Source: Salsipaludibacter sp963812245
GTDB taxonomy: Bacteria; Actinomycetota; Nitriliruptoria; Nitriliruptorales; Nitriliruptoraceae
Assembly: GCA_963812245.1 (NCBI GenBank)
Contig: CAWEUK010000002.1
Span: 186,001 to 250,000 of the forward strand
Direction: 5' to 3'
DNA length: 64,000 nt
The position numbers and the translations under genes were made by a program. Positions 52,314 to 62,071 of this stretch are shown here, in pieces. Each line of letters opens with the position of its first letter. Within the stretch, counting starts at the first letter, position 1. The notes below the pieces were generated by a model. That model worked only from the letters and a program-made list of their open reading frames with translations, was not told the origin of the DNA and did not search any database.

Positions 52314-54440
52314 ATGACGACCCGTACCCACCGGCGAACCTGCAGCCTGTGCGAGGCCATGTGCGGCATCACGGTCACGTTGGACGCTGACCGCATCACC
52401 GCCATCCGTGGTGACGACGACGACCCGTTCAGTCGTGGCCACATCTGCCCCAAGGCGTTGGCCCTGCAGGACGTGTGGGAGGACCCCGATCGCCTCCGCC
52501 ACCCCCTGGTTCGACGTGACGGCGAATTCGTGGAGGTGGAGTGGGACGAAGCGCTGGACGTCGCGGCCGCGGGCATCCGGCGCGTGCAGGCCGAACACGG
52601 TGACCAGGCCATGGGCATCTACCTCGGCAATCCCAACGCGCACAACCTCGGCCCACTGCTGCTGGGATCACTGCTCATCAAGGCGCTGCGCACGACCAAC
52701 CGGTTCTCGGCGACCTCGGTCGACCAGTTGCCCCACCAGTTCGTCCAGTACCAGCTCTACGGGCACCAGTTGCTGTTCCCGATCCCCGACATCGAGCGCA
52801 CCGACCTGCTGGTCGTCTTCGGCGCCAACCCGCTCCAGTCGAACGGCTCGCTCATGTCGGCCGGTGGGTTCAAGGACCGCCTGCGCGAGATGCGCGCCCG
52901 GGGCGGGCGCATGGTGGTCGTCGATCCCCGCAGGACGAAGACCGCGGAGGCCGCCGACCAGTACCTGCCCATCCGGCCCAATCACGACACCGCCATCCTG
53001 CTCGCGCTGCTGCACGTCGTGTTCGACGAGGACCTGGTGGCACCGGGACGGCTGGCGTCCCACCTGGACGGGTTGGGCGAGGTGGCAGCGCTGGTCGCCG
53101 AATGGACCCCAGAGCGGGTCGCGGCCCGGTGTGGCTGGACACCCGACCAGGTGCGCGAGTTGGCCCGCGACATCGCCACGACGCACCGCGCGGTGGTCTA
53201 CTGCCGCGTCGGCACGTCCACCCAGCAGTTCGCGACGCTGGCGACGTGGTTGGTGCAGGTGCTCAACATCGTCACCGGCCATCTCGACGAGCCCGGTGGT
53301 GCGATGTTCACCACCCCGGCCATGGACGTGGTCACGCCGCACCGGTCCGGCCGCCCGGCCCGGTGGCACAGCCGCGTGCGCGACCTGCCCGAGTTCGGCG
53401 GCGAGCTGCCGGTCGCGGTGCTCGGGGAGGAGATGCTGACACCGGGCCCCGGCCAGATCCGCGGCATGGTCACGGTCGCCGGCAACCCGGTCCTGTCGAC
53501 CCCCAACGGCCGCCAGCTCGACGACGGCTTCGCCGGGCTCGACTGGTACGTCGCCATCGACGTCTACTGCAACGAGACGACCCGCCACGCCGACGTGATC
53601 CTGCCACCCACGACCGGGTTGGAGGTGTCGCACTACGACGTGACGTTCAACCTCCTGGCGGTGCGCAACACGGCCAAGTGGTCCGATCCCATGGTCGAGG
53701 TGGGCGACGATCGTCGCCACGAACACGAGATCATCCGGGGACTGGCCCAGCGCCTGGCCACGCCCGAACGTCCGTGGGACGAGTCCAACCCACTGACGAC
53801 TGCGCCGCTGGAGGACATCGTGGCCTTCGGGGTGGCAACCGGACCCCACGACATCACCATGGATGACCTGCGCGCCCACCCCGAGGGCATCGACCTCGGC
53901 CCGTTGGAGTCGCGACTGCCCGACCGGTTGTTCACGCCCGGTCAGCGCATCGACCTGGTCCCGGGGCCGATCGTCGAGGACCTGCCGCGCATGGCGCAGT
54001 GGTGGGAGGCCGGCGCGGGCGCCAACGGATCATCGGGCGACCCGGACGCGCCCCTGGCCCTCATCGGTCGTCGCCACCTGCGCGACAACAACTCGTGGCT
54101 GCACAACAGTGAACGGCTCGTGCGCGGCCAGGACCGCACCGCACTGCTCATCCACCCCGACGATGCACAGGCGCGCGGGGTGGCGGATGGCGCCATGGTG
54201 GCAGTCGCCTCACGCGTGGGGGAGGTCGAGGTGGTGGCGCGCGTGGACGATGCCGTGATGCCCGGTGTGGTGAGCCTGCCACACGGCTACGGCCACGGAC
54301 GCGAGGGTGTGCAGTTGGCCGTGGCCAGCCAACACGCCGGCGTCAGCATCAACGACCTGACCGACGACCAGGCGGTGGACGTCCCGACCGGCAACGCCGC
54401 CTTCAACGGCGTCGAGGTGACCGTGCGCCCCCGCGGCTGA
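52314..54440 (+). CDS. Molybdopterin (bis-MGD) oxidoreductase with an N-terminal 4Fe-4S cluster
   Basis: 708 residues. The cluster motif is CSLCEAMCGITVT with a fourth cysteine in GHICPKALALQDVW. The molybdopterin core shows LGNPNAHNLGPLLLGSLL, LLVVFGANPLQSNGSLMSAG, RMVVVDPRRTKTAEAADQYL and the later ADVILPPTTGLE and DVPTGNAAFNGVEVTV. It belongs to the formate dehydrogenase and nitrate reductase group; the residue that binds molybdenum (Sec, Cys or Ser) is not securely placed by eye. No partner subunit follows, so it probably works in the cytoplasm with a soluble donor. Substrate not assigned. AGAGGA lies eight bases upstream. Confidence 0.87.
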   Translation: MTTRTHRRTCSLCEAMCGITVTLDADRITAIRGDDDDPFSRGHICPKALALQDVWEDPDRLRHPLVRRDGEFVEVEWDEALDVAAAGIRRVQAEHGDQAMGIYLGNPNAHNLGPLLLGSLLIKALRTTNRFSATSVDQLPHQFVQYQLYGHQLLFPIPDIERTDLLVVFGANPLQSNGSLMSAGGFKDRLREMRARGGRMVVVDPRRTKTAEAADQYLPIRPNHDTAILLALLHVVFDEDLVAPGRLASHLDGLGEVAALVAEWTPERVAARCGWTPDQVRELARDIATTHRAVVYCRVGTSTQQFATLATWLVQVLNIVTGHLDEPGGAMFTTPAMDVVTPHRSGRPARWHSRVRDLPEFGGELPVAVLGEEMLTPGPGQIRGMVTVAGNPVLSTPNGRQLDDGFAGLDWYVAIDVYCNETTRHADVILPPTTGLEVSHYDVTFNLLAVRNTAKWSDPMVEVGDDRRHEHEIIRGLAQRLATPERPWDESNPLTTAPLEDIVAFGVATGPHDITMDDLRAHPEGIDLGPLESRLPDRLFTPGQRIDLVPGPIVEDLPRMAQWWEAGAGANGSSGDPDAPLALIGRRHLRDNNSWLHNSERLVRGQDRTALLIHPDDAQARGVADGAMVAVASRVGEVEVVARVDDAVMPGVVSLPHGYGHGREGVQLAVASQHAGVSINDLTDDQAVDVPTGNAAFNGVEVTVRPRG

Positions 54441-54634
54441 TCACCGCCCTGCTGCTGCCACGTCGACCCGCCGATTCCCCGCGGCGCGCCCAGCGACGTG
54501 GCGGGCGGCCCGGTGCCCTCGGGACCGTTGGCCCTCGCCGGCCAGGAGTGCCGTGGATACGGTGATCTCCATCGCCTGCGTTGGTGCCTCGGGCGGTCAG
54601 CTTCCTTGGTCCATGCCGGCGAGGAGGAGCTGTC

Positions 54635-55543
54635 ATGGCCGTCCATCACCCGCTCGCAGTCCTCGCCCTCCTCGTCTTGACGCTCGCCGCATGCGGTCGC
54701 GGTGCCACGTCATCGACCACCAGCGTGATGGCACAACCACTTCCCACGCCGATGGCTGCGGCCTCGTCGTCGACGTCCCCGCCCGTGCCAACCTCCTCGC
54801 CGAGCCCGACCTCGTCGCCGACCCCTGCTCCGTCGCCGGTCACGTCCGCTCCCGTTGCGACGCCGACGCCGACGCCCAACCCCCCCGTGGCGTCGGGCGT
54901 CGACACGCCAGCTGCGACCCCGGCTGGTGCGACACCGACCCAGCCGCCGACCGACACCGACGATCTGCCGGGTGAGCCGATCGACTTCGGCCCTCGCGCA
55001 GGCGCGGTCCTGGCGGTGATCGGCGTGCAGTACGACGACACGTTGAACCTGCGTGCGGGACCCGGCACGGACCAGGAGGTGCTGGCCCGGTTGGCGCCTT
55101 CCGAGGACCACGTCGTCGCACGTGGTGCCACGCGGACGTTGCCGGCCTTCTGGTACCAGGTGGAGGTCGACGGCACGGTCGGCTGGGCGAGTGCGCGCTA
55201 CCTGGCCTGGCTCGGTCGCACGAGTGACGTCACGGCCGGGATCGTGGCGGACCTTGGGTCGTCACCCTCTGCCGATTCGATGGTGGATCTGGGTCGCATC
55301 GTGGCCGAGTCGCAGGACACGAGCACGGAACCCGGTTCATGGATCACCATGTCGGGCGGGCCGTCGGAGATGGGCGACGTCGCTTCGGTCACCTGGGATG
55401 TCGTGGGACTCGCCGACGACTCCGTGCGGGGGCTGCGACTGCACGTGGTCGGGACCAGGACCGGCGGGGGATACACGCTGGAGTCCGTCGAACAGACCCT
55501 GCTGTGTGATCGCGGCGTCGGCGACGACGGGCGCTGCGCCTGA
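54635..55543 (+). CDS. SH3-domain lipoprotein with a Pro/Thr/Ser-rich linker
   Basis: 302 residues from an ATG with GAGGAGGAG upstream. The signal peptide ends in the lipobox LTLAACGRG. About 80 residues of low-complexity Pro, Thr and Ser follow (SSPSPTSSPTPAPSPVTSAP), a likely surface spacer. A bacterial SH3 domain then runs from TLNLRAGPGTDQEVLARLAP to VDGTVGWASARYLAWLG. The last 100 residues are probably beta-rich and unrecognised. SH3 domains of this sort bind cell wall. It is transcribed alone beside the tRNA-Ala. Confidence 0.85.
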   Translation: MAVHHPLAVLALLVLTLAACGRGATSSTTSVMAQPLPTPMAAASSSTSPPVPTSSPSPTSSPTPAPSPVTSAPVATPTPTPNPPVASGVDTPAATPAGATPTQPPTDTDDLPGEPIDFGPRAGAVLAVIGVQYDDTLNLRAGPGTDQEVLARLAPSEDHVVARGATRTLPAFWYQVEVDGTVGWASARYLAWLGRTSDVTAGIVADLGSSPSADSMVDLGRIVAESQDTSTEPGSWITMSGGPSEMGDVASVTWDVVGLADDSVRGLRLHVVGTRTGGGYTLESVEQTLLCDRGVGDDGRCA

Positions 55544-55626
55544 GTTTCCACACGCCGGGGAGGGCTGGGCCAGCGATGGTGTGGCCGACGAGGAACCCGA
55601 GCTCGGACTCCAGCCGAAACGCAGGA

Positions 55627-55673
55627 TGTCCCGCCCTTGGCCAACCACCAGGGGTTGGGCACGGGGCGGGACA
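55627..55673 (-). terminator. Terminator after tRNA-Ala
   Basis: A 10-bp perfect stem (TGTCCCGCCC with GGGCGGGACA) directly past the tRNA 3' end on the minus strand. The 27-base loop is long and may fold further. Confidence 0.65.
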
Positions 55674-55677
55674 CGCG

Positions 55678-55750
55678 TGGACCCGATCGGAGTCGAACCG
55701 ACGACATCTGCCTTGCAAAGGCAGCGCTCTGCCAACTGAGCTACGGGCCC
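55678..55750 (-). tRNA. tRNA-Ala (anticodon TGC)
   Basis: Read on the minus strand, acceptor arms GGGCCCG and CGGGTCC pair with one wobble. The D arm is GCTCAGTTGGCAGAGC, and the anticodon stem CTGCC/GGCAG encloses TTTGCAA, giving TGC for codon GCA. The T arm has GGTTCGACTCC. CCA is not encoded. In mycobacteria tRNA-Ala(TGC) lies near the origin close to crgA, as it does here. Confidence 0.95.
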
Positions 55751-55806
55751 GGAACCCGCGCAACGGTACCGTGGCCGTCGTCACGGTGACCACACAGGAC
55801 ACGCCC

Positions 55807-56163
55807 ATGCGATGGTTCGGACTGGCAGCAGCCCTGGCGGTGGCCGGCCTCGTCGGGACCCAGTTCGGGTGGAAGTGGGTGCTGGCCCCGCTGCTGGGCT
55901 ACGCCTTCATCCGATGGTCGATCGGTTCCCTGCGAGCGATGACGGCGGACAGCCGCGCGACGGCCCACCTCGATGCGCCCCAACCGATGCCGGTCTCCCG
56001 CACCGAACGGATCATGTACTGGTGCGAGGACTGCGGGACCGAGATGCTCCTGGTCGTGCGAGGGACGGGCAAGCCGCCACGCCATTGCGCCACCGCGATG
56101 CACGAGCGCGAGGAACTGCTGGGTGGCACTGACGTGACATCCGGTCCTGGCCACGCCCGCTGA
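55807..56163 (+). CDS. Small membrane protein with a zinc-ribbon-like motif
   Basis: 118 residues from an ATG with AGGAC upstream. The first 35 residues form a hydrophobic segment (WFGLAAALAVAGLVGTQFGW, then KWVLAPLLGYAFI), so it is membrane-bound. Residues 70-90 hold MYWCEDCGTEMLLVVRGTG and then CATAMHE, a CxxC pair with a further Cys/His that could bind zinc. No named family is recognised. It converges with crgA across the DnaA-box region. Confidence 0.8.
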   Translation: MRWFGLAAALAVAGLVGTQFGWKWVLAPLLGYAFIRWSIGSLRAMTADSRATAHLDAPQPMPVSRTERIMYWCEDCGTEMLLVVRGTGKPPRHCATAMHEREELLGGTDVTSGPGHAR

Positions 56164-56528
56164 TTCGCCACGGTGCAGTTCACCCCGGTCGTGCGACGCC
56201 ACCGAGCCGGCTGGGGTGGCATCGTCACATGTGACCAGGATGGCACCCACCCGTGGTCGTGCGACGTCACGCCACCGCACGGGCCCACGGGGGCGGCCTC
56301 GCGGTGTGCTCGGCGCAGGTGAAAAGTTGTCCACAGAGGCCGGCTGGGGGATCGATGTCCACAGGGTTGCTGGCTTGATCCCCACACGATCCACAACTGT
56401 GTCCGCAGTTTCTGTGGACAATACTGGGGATTGTGTGGGCAATGTTGCTGATGTTTTCAACCGCGTGGCAGGTTGCCCACAGACTGTGGGTGATGCTGCG
56501 GAGAAGTCACACCGCTGTGGTTACAGCG
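56164..56528. other. Convergent intergenic region holding a candidate replication origin
   Basis: Between the 3' ends of the zinc-ribbon gene and crgA, so no promoter is expected. Its centre (56327-56493) holds a dense set of DnaA-box-like sequences, described in a separate entry, and the stretch GTTGCTGATGTTTTCAACC at 56443-56461 is one of the few AT-leaning runs in the window. Confidence 0.6.
56327..56493. promoter_or_regulatory. DnaA-box cluster (candidate oriC)
   Basis: Perfect actinobacterial boxes TTGTCCACA occur at 56327 (plus) and 56413 (minus strand). One-mismatch boxes are ATGTCCACA at 56355, TTGCCCACA at 56473 and its reverse form at 56434. Weaker ones lie at 56387 and 56485. At least seven sites in 167 bases, in both orientations, far exceed chance for such a specific 9-mer. 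Confidence 0.7.
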
Positions 56529-56798
56529 TCATTGCCACTTGGTGAGCGTCAGGAAGCCGCCGAGCAACAGCACGAACCCGACGATGAGGCCCCAGTTGCT
56601 GCCGAAGATCGGCCAGCCCGAGGTGACGGTGCCAAGTCCGACGTACCCGGCGATGATCACGACCAGGCCCAGGACGAGCAGGGTGACGGCCACCCCCGGG
56701 AGCCATGCTGGCGACGGTTCGGGGTTGCGCTCCGGCGGGCGAGTCTCGGACGCGCGGGGACGGTTCTCGCCCTTGCGGCGATGCGTTGACTTGGGCAT
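56529..56798 (-). CDS. crgA: Cell division protein CrgA
   Basis: 89 residues beginning MPKSTHRRKG, the conserved start of CrgA, then two membrane helices (VAVTLLVLGLVVIIAGYVGL and WGLIVGFVLLLGGFLTLTKW) with the conserved W-P-I-FGSNW region between them. CrgA is a small inner-membrane protein of Actinobacteria that helps position the divisome and interacts with FtsZ and penicillin-binding proteins. An upstream longer frame is not conserved. In mycobacteria and streptomycetes the gene lies near the chromosomal origin close to pabA/trpG; both hold here. Confidence 0.92.
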   Translation of the reverse strand: MPKSTHRRKGENRPRASETRPPERNPEPSPAWLPGVAVTLLVLGLVVIIAGYVGLGTVTSGWPIFGSNWGLIVGFVLLLGGFLTLTKWQ

Positions 56799-57052
56799 GC
56801 GAAACCACCTTCCGGGACGTCGGACGCACCGAGTGGGCCGTGGACGTGCAGACTGCACGTGGCCGGGACCCAGCCGGCTCCGCAAGTGTAATGCGCCCGG
56901 GAGCATGCAACGGGGGCCGGCAACGGCGCGTGGCACGAGACTGACACGGATTGCCGGCGGCTGGCGTCCGCAGCGGCCGGCAGTGACCACCTTGATAGCC
57001 TGACCCGATCCGGCACTGGGGACGATCGTCGGACGGACACCAGGAGGGGGCG

Positions 57053-57832
57053 ATGATGGCAGTTGCGCCCGCGGAACCAATCGAGCGTGTGACGCGCCCG
57101 CCGACACCGGCCTGGGTCTGGGCCACGCGCGCCCTTGGCTGGTTGCTGATGATCGCAGGGGCAGTCGTGGGGCTGTTCATCGTCTACCTGTTGGTGTGGA
57201 CCAGTCGGGAGACGGACGCGATCCAACGGATGCAACTGAGCGGCTGGGAGGAGCAGAGCCAGTCGTGGGAGGTCGACGGGTGGGACAATGACCGTGCTGG
57301 GGGCAGCTTCACGGAGGGCGACTTCGAGAGCCTGCCGCAGGCCAGCCCGATCGAGCCCGGGGAGGAGTCGGTCGACGAGGTCATCGTCGATCCCGAACCC
57401 GGTTCCGCCTATGCGCTGCTGTGGTTCGAACGCGATGGCCAGCGCATCGTGTCGGACCGGATGCTGTCGGTCGTGCAGGGTGTCACCTTGACGGACCTGC
57501 AGTCGGGTCCGGGCCACTACCCCAACTCGGACGATCCCGGCGAGGCCGGCAACTTCTCCGTTGCTGGTCACCGCACGACCTGGTCGGCCCCCTTCTACGA
57601 CCTCGACCAGTTGCAGGCCGGCGACGAGATCCACGTCGTGGATCTCGCAGGTCGACACTTCGTCTACCTGGTGGAGGAACTGCGGGTGATCCAGCCGAGT
57701 GACTCCTGGGTGCTCGACGATGATCCGTTGGGACGCGGCGGCGACCACTGGATGGTGATGACCACGTGCCACCCGCGGTTCTCGGCGGCCCAGCGCCTGG
57801 CTGCGTTCGGATCGCTGCAGGAGGCGCAGTGA
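57053..57832 (+). CDS. Class E sortase
   Basis: 259 residues with a membrane helix at 28-50 (GWLLMIAGAVVGLFIVYLLV). The sortase core contains His in FSVAGHRTTWSAPFYDL, the catalytic Cys239 in VMTTCHPRFSAAQR and Arg248 nine residues later, the class E pattern. The middle region is acidic and of low conservation. Class E sortases attach aerial hyphae or surface proteins bearing an LAXTG signal to the cell wall in high-GC actinobacteria. It overlaps the next small gene by one base (TGATG). Confidence 0.9.
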   Translation: MMAVAPAEPIERVTRPPTPAWVWATRALGWLLMIAGAVVGLFIVYLLVWTSRETDAIQRMQLSGWEEQSQSWEVDGWDNDRAGGSFTEGDFESLPQASPIEPGEESVDEVIVDPEPGSAYALLWFERDGQRIVSDRMLSVVQGVTLTDLQSGPGHYPNSDDPGEAGNFSVAGHRTTWSAPFYDLDQLQAGDEIHVVDLAGRHFVYLVEELRVIQPSDSWVLDDDPLGRGGDHWMVMTTCHPRFSAAQRLAAFGSLQEAQ

Positions 57833-57960
57833 TGGGGGGCATGCCTCGCTGGCTGCGGGTGCTGGTGCTGCTGATCGCCATCGCCGTCGTGGTGGTCGTC
57901 CTGTTCGAGTTCGTGTTTCCCTGGGTCGAGATGAATTGGTACAACCCGTCGATCGAGTGA
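57832..57960 (+). CDS. Small single-pass membrane protein after the sortase
   Basis: 42 residues; its ATG shares the A of the sortase stop codon, so it is translationally coupled. It has a strong hydrophobic helix (VLVLLIAIAVVVVVLFEFVF) and a short acidic tail ending NWYNPSIE. The frame, length and coupling support a real gene. Function unknown; association with the sortase is inferred from layout. Confidence 0.75.
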   Translation: MGGMPRWLRVLVLLIAIAVVVVVLFEFVFPWVEMNWYNPSIE

Positions 57961-58007
57961 GGCGGGGATCGCGATCACGTCGGCTGGGCACCTCGATCGG
58001 CGTCGCG

Positions 58008-59117
58008 TCAGGCGTGTCGTGACCCGACCAGGTCGGCGAGCAGCGCCAGCGTCTCGCGAGCAGGCCCCGCGGGCAATCCGGCCAGTCCCGCCCGGGCGTC
58101 GGCAACCAACGACAGCATGCGTTCGGTGGTGGCCTGTTCGGCGCCACTGGTGCGCAGCAACGCCAGTCCCCGGGCCACCATCGTGTCATCCAGGTCTCGC
58201 ACCCCCAGCATTGCGTCCAGATCGGCGCGGTCGCCGTCGTCGAGCCTGGCCATGGCCTCCGCGACCAGCACCGTGCGCTTGCCCTCGCGCAGGTCGTCGC
58301 CCACGGGCTTGCCGGTGACGTCGGCGTCGCCGAACATGCCCAGCAGGTCGTCGCGCAACTGGAACGCCACGCCCAGCGCGTCGCCGACATCGGCCAGGGC
58401 AGCCACCAGGTCCGGGCCCGCGCCGCCCAGCACGGCACCCAGTTCCAGCGGCCTGGTCACCGAGTAGCGGCCGGACTTCAGGGTCGCGATCCGCAGGGCG
58501 CGCTCGACGTCGGCGTCGCGACTTGCGGCGACAGTGATGTCGAGCACCTGGCCAGCCATGACCTCGCGACGCAACCGCGAGAAGGCTGCCTGCCCGGCAA
58601 CCAGGTCGACCAGGTCGGCGTCCATGGTCGCGAAGGCGTCGTCGGCCAACACCGCCACGAGATCACCCAACAGGATCGCGACGGCGGCGCCCCAGTCGTC
58701 CGCGTCGCCGGACCAGTTCCTGGTGAGGTGATGGGACGAGAACCGTCGATGCGAGGTCGGGCGCCCTCGTCGCGTTGCCGAGGCATCGATGAGGTCGTCG
58801 TGCAGCAGGGCCCATGTGTGGACCAGTTCCACCGCCATCGCCGCCCCCAGCACCTCGGTGCCGGTGCCACTGCCACCTGCCGACTGGTGACCGACCACCA
58901 CCAACAACGGCCGCAGTCGCTTGCCGCCACCACCGACCCAGCGCTCCAGTTCGTCGGCCACTGGCACCAGGTCCGCGTCCACGGCTCGCAGTTCGTCGGC
59001 GGCGACACCGACCAGCGTGGTCAGTCCGTCGTCGATGGCGGCTCGTGCCGCTGCGGTGCGGGTTCCCCACGTTGGCGGTGCCGGGTCGGCACGCCGCGAC
59101 GGTGGACGAGTGGGCAT
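58008..59117 (-). CDS. Polyprenyl diphosphate synthase
   Basis: 369 residues. The first aspartate-rich motif is LLHDDLIDASATRRGRPT; the second is FQLRDDLLGMFGDADVTGKP. Between them are GKRLRPLLVVVGHQ and YSVTRPLELGAVLGG. The ATG at 59117 removes a long false extension that continues in the same frame. The enzyme condenses isopentenyl diphosphate with an allylic diphosphate; the product length (geranylgeranyl or longer) depends on the residues before the first motif and is not certain. It is divergent from the ANL-like gene. Confidence 0.9.
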   Translation of the reverse strand: MPTRPPSRRADPAPPTWGTRTAAARAAIDDGLTTLVGVAADELRAVDADLVPVADELERWVGGGGKRLRPLLVVVGHQSAGGSGTGTEVLGAAMAVELVHTWALLHDDLIDASATRRGRPTSHRRFSSHHLTRNWSGDADDWGAAVAILLGDLVAVLADDAFATMDADLVDLVAGQAAFSRLRREVMAGQVLDITVAASRDADVERALRIATLKSGRYSVTRPLELGAVLGGAGPDLVAALADVGDALGVAFQLRDDLLGMFGDADVTGKPVGDDLREGKRTVLVAEAMARLDDGDRADLDAMLGVRDLDDTMVARGLALLRTSGAEQATTERMLSLVADARAGLAGLPAGPARETLALLADLVGSRHA

Positions 59118-59211
59118 GGTGCATCCTGGGTCGGGGTGGCACCTGGGGCCAGCGGGTGCGATATCGGGCGAGGGTAGACTCACGGCCCCACGCCCCAGCC
59201 CTGAGGATGTC

Positions 59212-61043
59212 GTGGATCCTTCCCCCCGACGTCGGGCCGATGCCGGACACGCCCCCCACGCCGGCCCCGTGTCGACGGCAGTTCCGGATGCCCGGCCGAC
59301 GGTCGCGCGTGGCCTGCCGCCGGTGCCGCCGGTGCTCGTGACCCCGCCGCGACTTCCGCTGCCCAGCCAGCGCGTCTCGGCTCCGTCGACCCGGGGGTCC
59401 GTGCCCGATTCGAATCCTCGGATCACCGATCGCGCCCCTGGCCCCGCAGCGACCGCTGCTGGGCCCTCGAACGCAGCGCGCGGGCGTGGGTCGCGACCCA
59501 CCACCTCCGCCGTCACCCAGCGCGCAATGCCGCCCGGGGTGCCGGCGACGTGGCTCGTGCCCGACGTGGCCCTGCCGCGACTCCTCGCCGACGCCGTTCG
59601 GGACTTCCCGGACATCGTGGCGCTGTCGCGTCGAGGCGGCCCCGACCTCACCCACGTCCAGTACGCGGGCCTGGTCGATCGGTTGGCGCTGGGACTGGCC
59701 GCTCGCGGCGTCGGTCGGGTGATCCTGGTCGATCCGCGGCCCGTGGCGACGGTGCTGCTGGCACAGGCAGCGTGGCGACTGGGCATTCCCCTGGTCGTCG
59801 GGCCCCAGGTGGCCACGGCTGTCGAGGCATCACTGCGAGCTGACGAGCGCGTGGCCGACGAGCCAGCCTCCGACGAGCGCGTGGCCGACGAGCCAGCCTT
59901 CGACGAGCCTGCTGGTGCGCTGCCAATCGGGGAACCCTGGGGCGACGAACCGGCGTCCGCATCCTCGGCTTTCGAGCACCCGGCGACTCGGGACGTTGCG
60001 GTCGACGGTGCCGTGGTCGACGGTGCCGTGGTCGACGGTGCGAGCGCGGGCAACCTCGACGCCGACGCGCCCAGCGACCGGGCGATCGATGACTCCGACG
60101 ACGTCGTCTCGGTCTCCATCGGCCTGTCGGACTGGTCGGTCGAGCGCGACATCGTCGTGGGGTCTCGTCGCCGACTCCACGACCTGCGCGTTCCGACCAA
60201 GTGCATGCTCGTGGACGATCTCCTCCGGATTCCGGTGGATGGCGACACCGGCCTCGCACGTGTCCGTGGTGGCGCCCGACGCCTTGCGCGACGGTTCTCG
60301 CGTCGCGATCGCACCAGTCTCACCGGCCTGCTCGAGCACACCACACAGGGCGCACTGCCGGCGGCCGCGCCACAGGCCGTGGCAGTCGTCCACGTCGCCG
60401 ACGGTGTCTGCCGTGCGTTCACCCACGCCAACCTCATGGCCGCGACCTTCCAGGCGCGACTGTGGATCCCCGATCTTGCCGCCGGGACGGAACGCGTGGC
60501 GGCGGCGATGGACCTGCGCGACCCGGTCGCACTGGTGCTCGGACCGTTGCTGTCCGTGCTGAGCGGGGCCAATCTGCGGTGCGACGTCGATCCGGCCACG
60601 ACCATTGCCGGTGCGACGATCGCCTTCGGCAAGGTGGCGGTGTGGCAGGCCATCGCGAAGCGGCACGGGCGGCACCGACTGCAGCGGGGCGACGGTTCCC
60701 CCAGCACCCTGCGCGTCGGCGGGGTGGTCACGTCGTCGCGTGACGACCTGCTGGCCGCAGCAGACGTCCGGGCCGTCATGGCCCACACCGAGGGAGCCCG
60801 ACTGCGCCACTTCTGGACCACGCCCGCGGCTGCGGGACCGGTGGCGGCACAACCGGTCTACGGTCGTGTCCACGGCACCCTGGGTGCCGAGGCGCTCACC
60901 AACACGACCATCGACGAACTGGGCACCAGGGTTCGCGCCAGCGGACCCCAGTTCGCGGCGCTGGACCGCGGTCGGGACGGCTGGACCGACGTGACCGGGA
61001 TGGTGCCGCCGACGCCTGCCGCATCATCACCCAAGGACGCACC

Positions 61044-61047
<4 letters not shown>
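59212..61047 (+). CDS. ANL-superfamily-like protein lacking the catalytic loop
   Basis: 611 residues from the GTG with TGAGGA upstream; a later ATG at 59527 would skip the Pro-rich N terminus. Residues after about 105 look like an acyl-CoA ligase: YAGLVDRLALGLAARGVGRV (like the N-terminal motif) and AVAVVHVADGVCRAFTHANL followed by MAATFQARLWIP (like the THxNL segment). The SGTTGxPK phosphate loop that should sit just before is not there, and the C-terminal lid domain is missing. Two micro-repeats sit in the middle. The stop overlaps the next start (ATGA). Probably a non-catalytic relative; no function can be assigned. Confidence 0.7.
59842..59909 (+). repeat. 30-bp in-frame tandem repeat in the ANL-like gene
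   Basis: Two copies (59842-59871 and 59872-59901) plus a start of a third, differing by one base (cctcc and ccttc). They encode DERVADEPAS and DERVADEPAF, an acidic linker. Confidence 0.85.
60001..60042 (+). repeat. 15-bp in-frame tandem repeat in the ANL-like gene
   Basis: GTCGACGGTGCCGTG occurs at 60001 and 60016, with a 12-base partial copy at 60031. It encodes VDGAVVDGAVVDGA, an extended linker. Confidence 0.85.
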
Positions 61048-61649
<602 letters not shown>

Positions 61650-62071
61650 CCCAGCCTGCCCCGCCGGCCGCCTCCGGTCGGCACCATCCCGCGGCCACCC
61701 GATCGGCATGATCCCGCGGTCCCCGGCTGCACCCTGAACCGCACACCGCCACCTCCCGACTGTTGGGGGGCACGGTTCTTCTGGGCGGACGCTGGCCCCC
61801 AAGAGTCGTGGGAGGGTGGAGTTGTCCGGGAGTGTTGGGGGCCACGGTTCTTCTGGGCGGACGCTCGCCCCCAAGAGTCGTGGGAGGGTGGAGTTGTCGG
61901 GGAGTGTTGGGGGGCATGGTTCTTCTGGGCGGACGCTGGCCGCCAAGAGTCGTGGGAGGGTGGAGTTGTCCGGGAGTGTTGGGGGCCATGGTTCTTCTGG
62001 GCGGACGCTCGCCCCCAACAGTCGAGGTGGCGGCGACGACGAGGTCGCGACGAGGTGGGGCGACGGTGGCG
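61650..62071. other. Intergenic region, 422 bp, mainly the tandem repeat array
   Basis: Apart from the repeats at 61761-62023 the first 110 bases are GC-rich, with CGGCATGATCCCGCGGTCC and CATCCCGCGGCCAC as a loose near-repeat of each other. No gene of its own is supported. It separates convergent trpG and the fused protease gene. Confidence 0.5.
61761..62023. repeat. 72-bp tandem repeat array with hairpin arms, four copies
   Basis: Units start at 61761, 61833, 61905 and 61977; the fourth is partial, ending near 62023. Each begins TGTTGGGGG and ends with a GCCCCCAA-like arm, so TTGGGGGCCA and TGGCCCCCAA form an inverted repeat within a unit. Copies alternate: 1 and 3 share ACGCTGGCC and TTGTCCGGGAG, while 2 and 4 share ACGCTCGCC, suggesting doubling of a 144-bp dimer. 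Not in a credible gene on either strand. Confidence 0.85.

Noticed and set aside
58008..60821. A single 937-residue minus-strand protein including the polyprenyl synthase.
   Set aside because: The N-terminal two thirds are antisense to the ANL-like gene and low-complexity; the synthase starts at the ATG at 59117.
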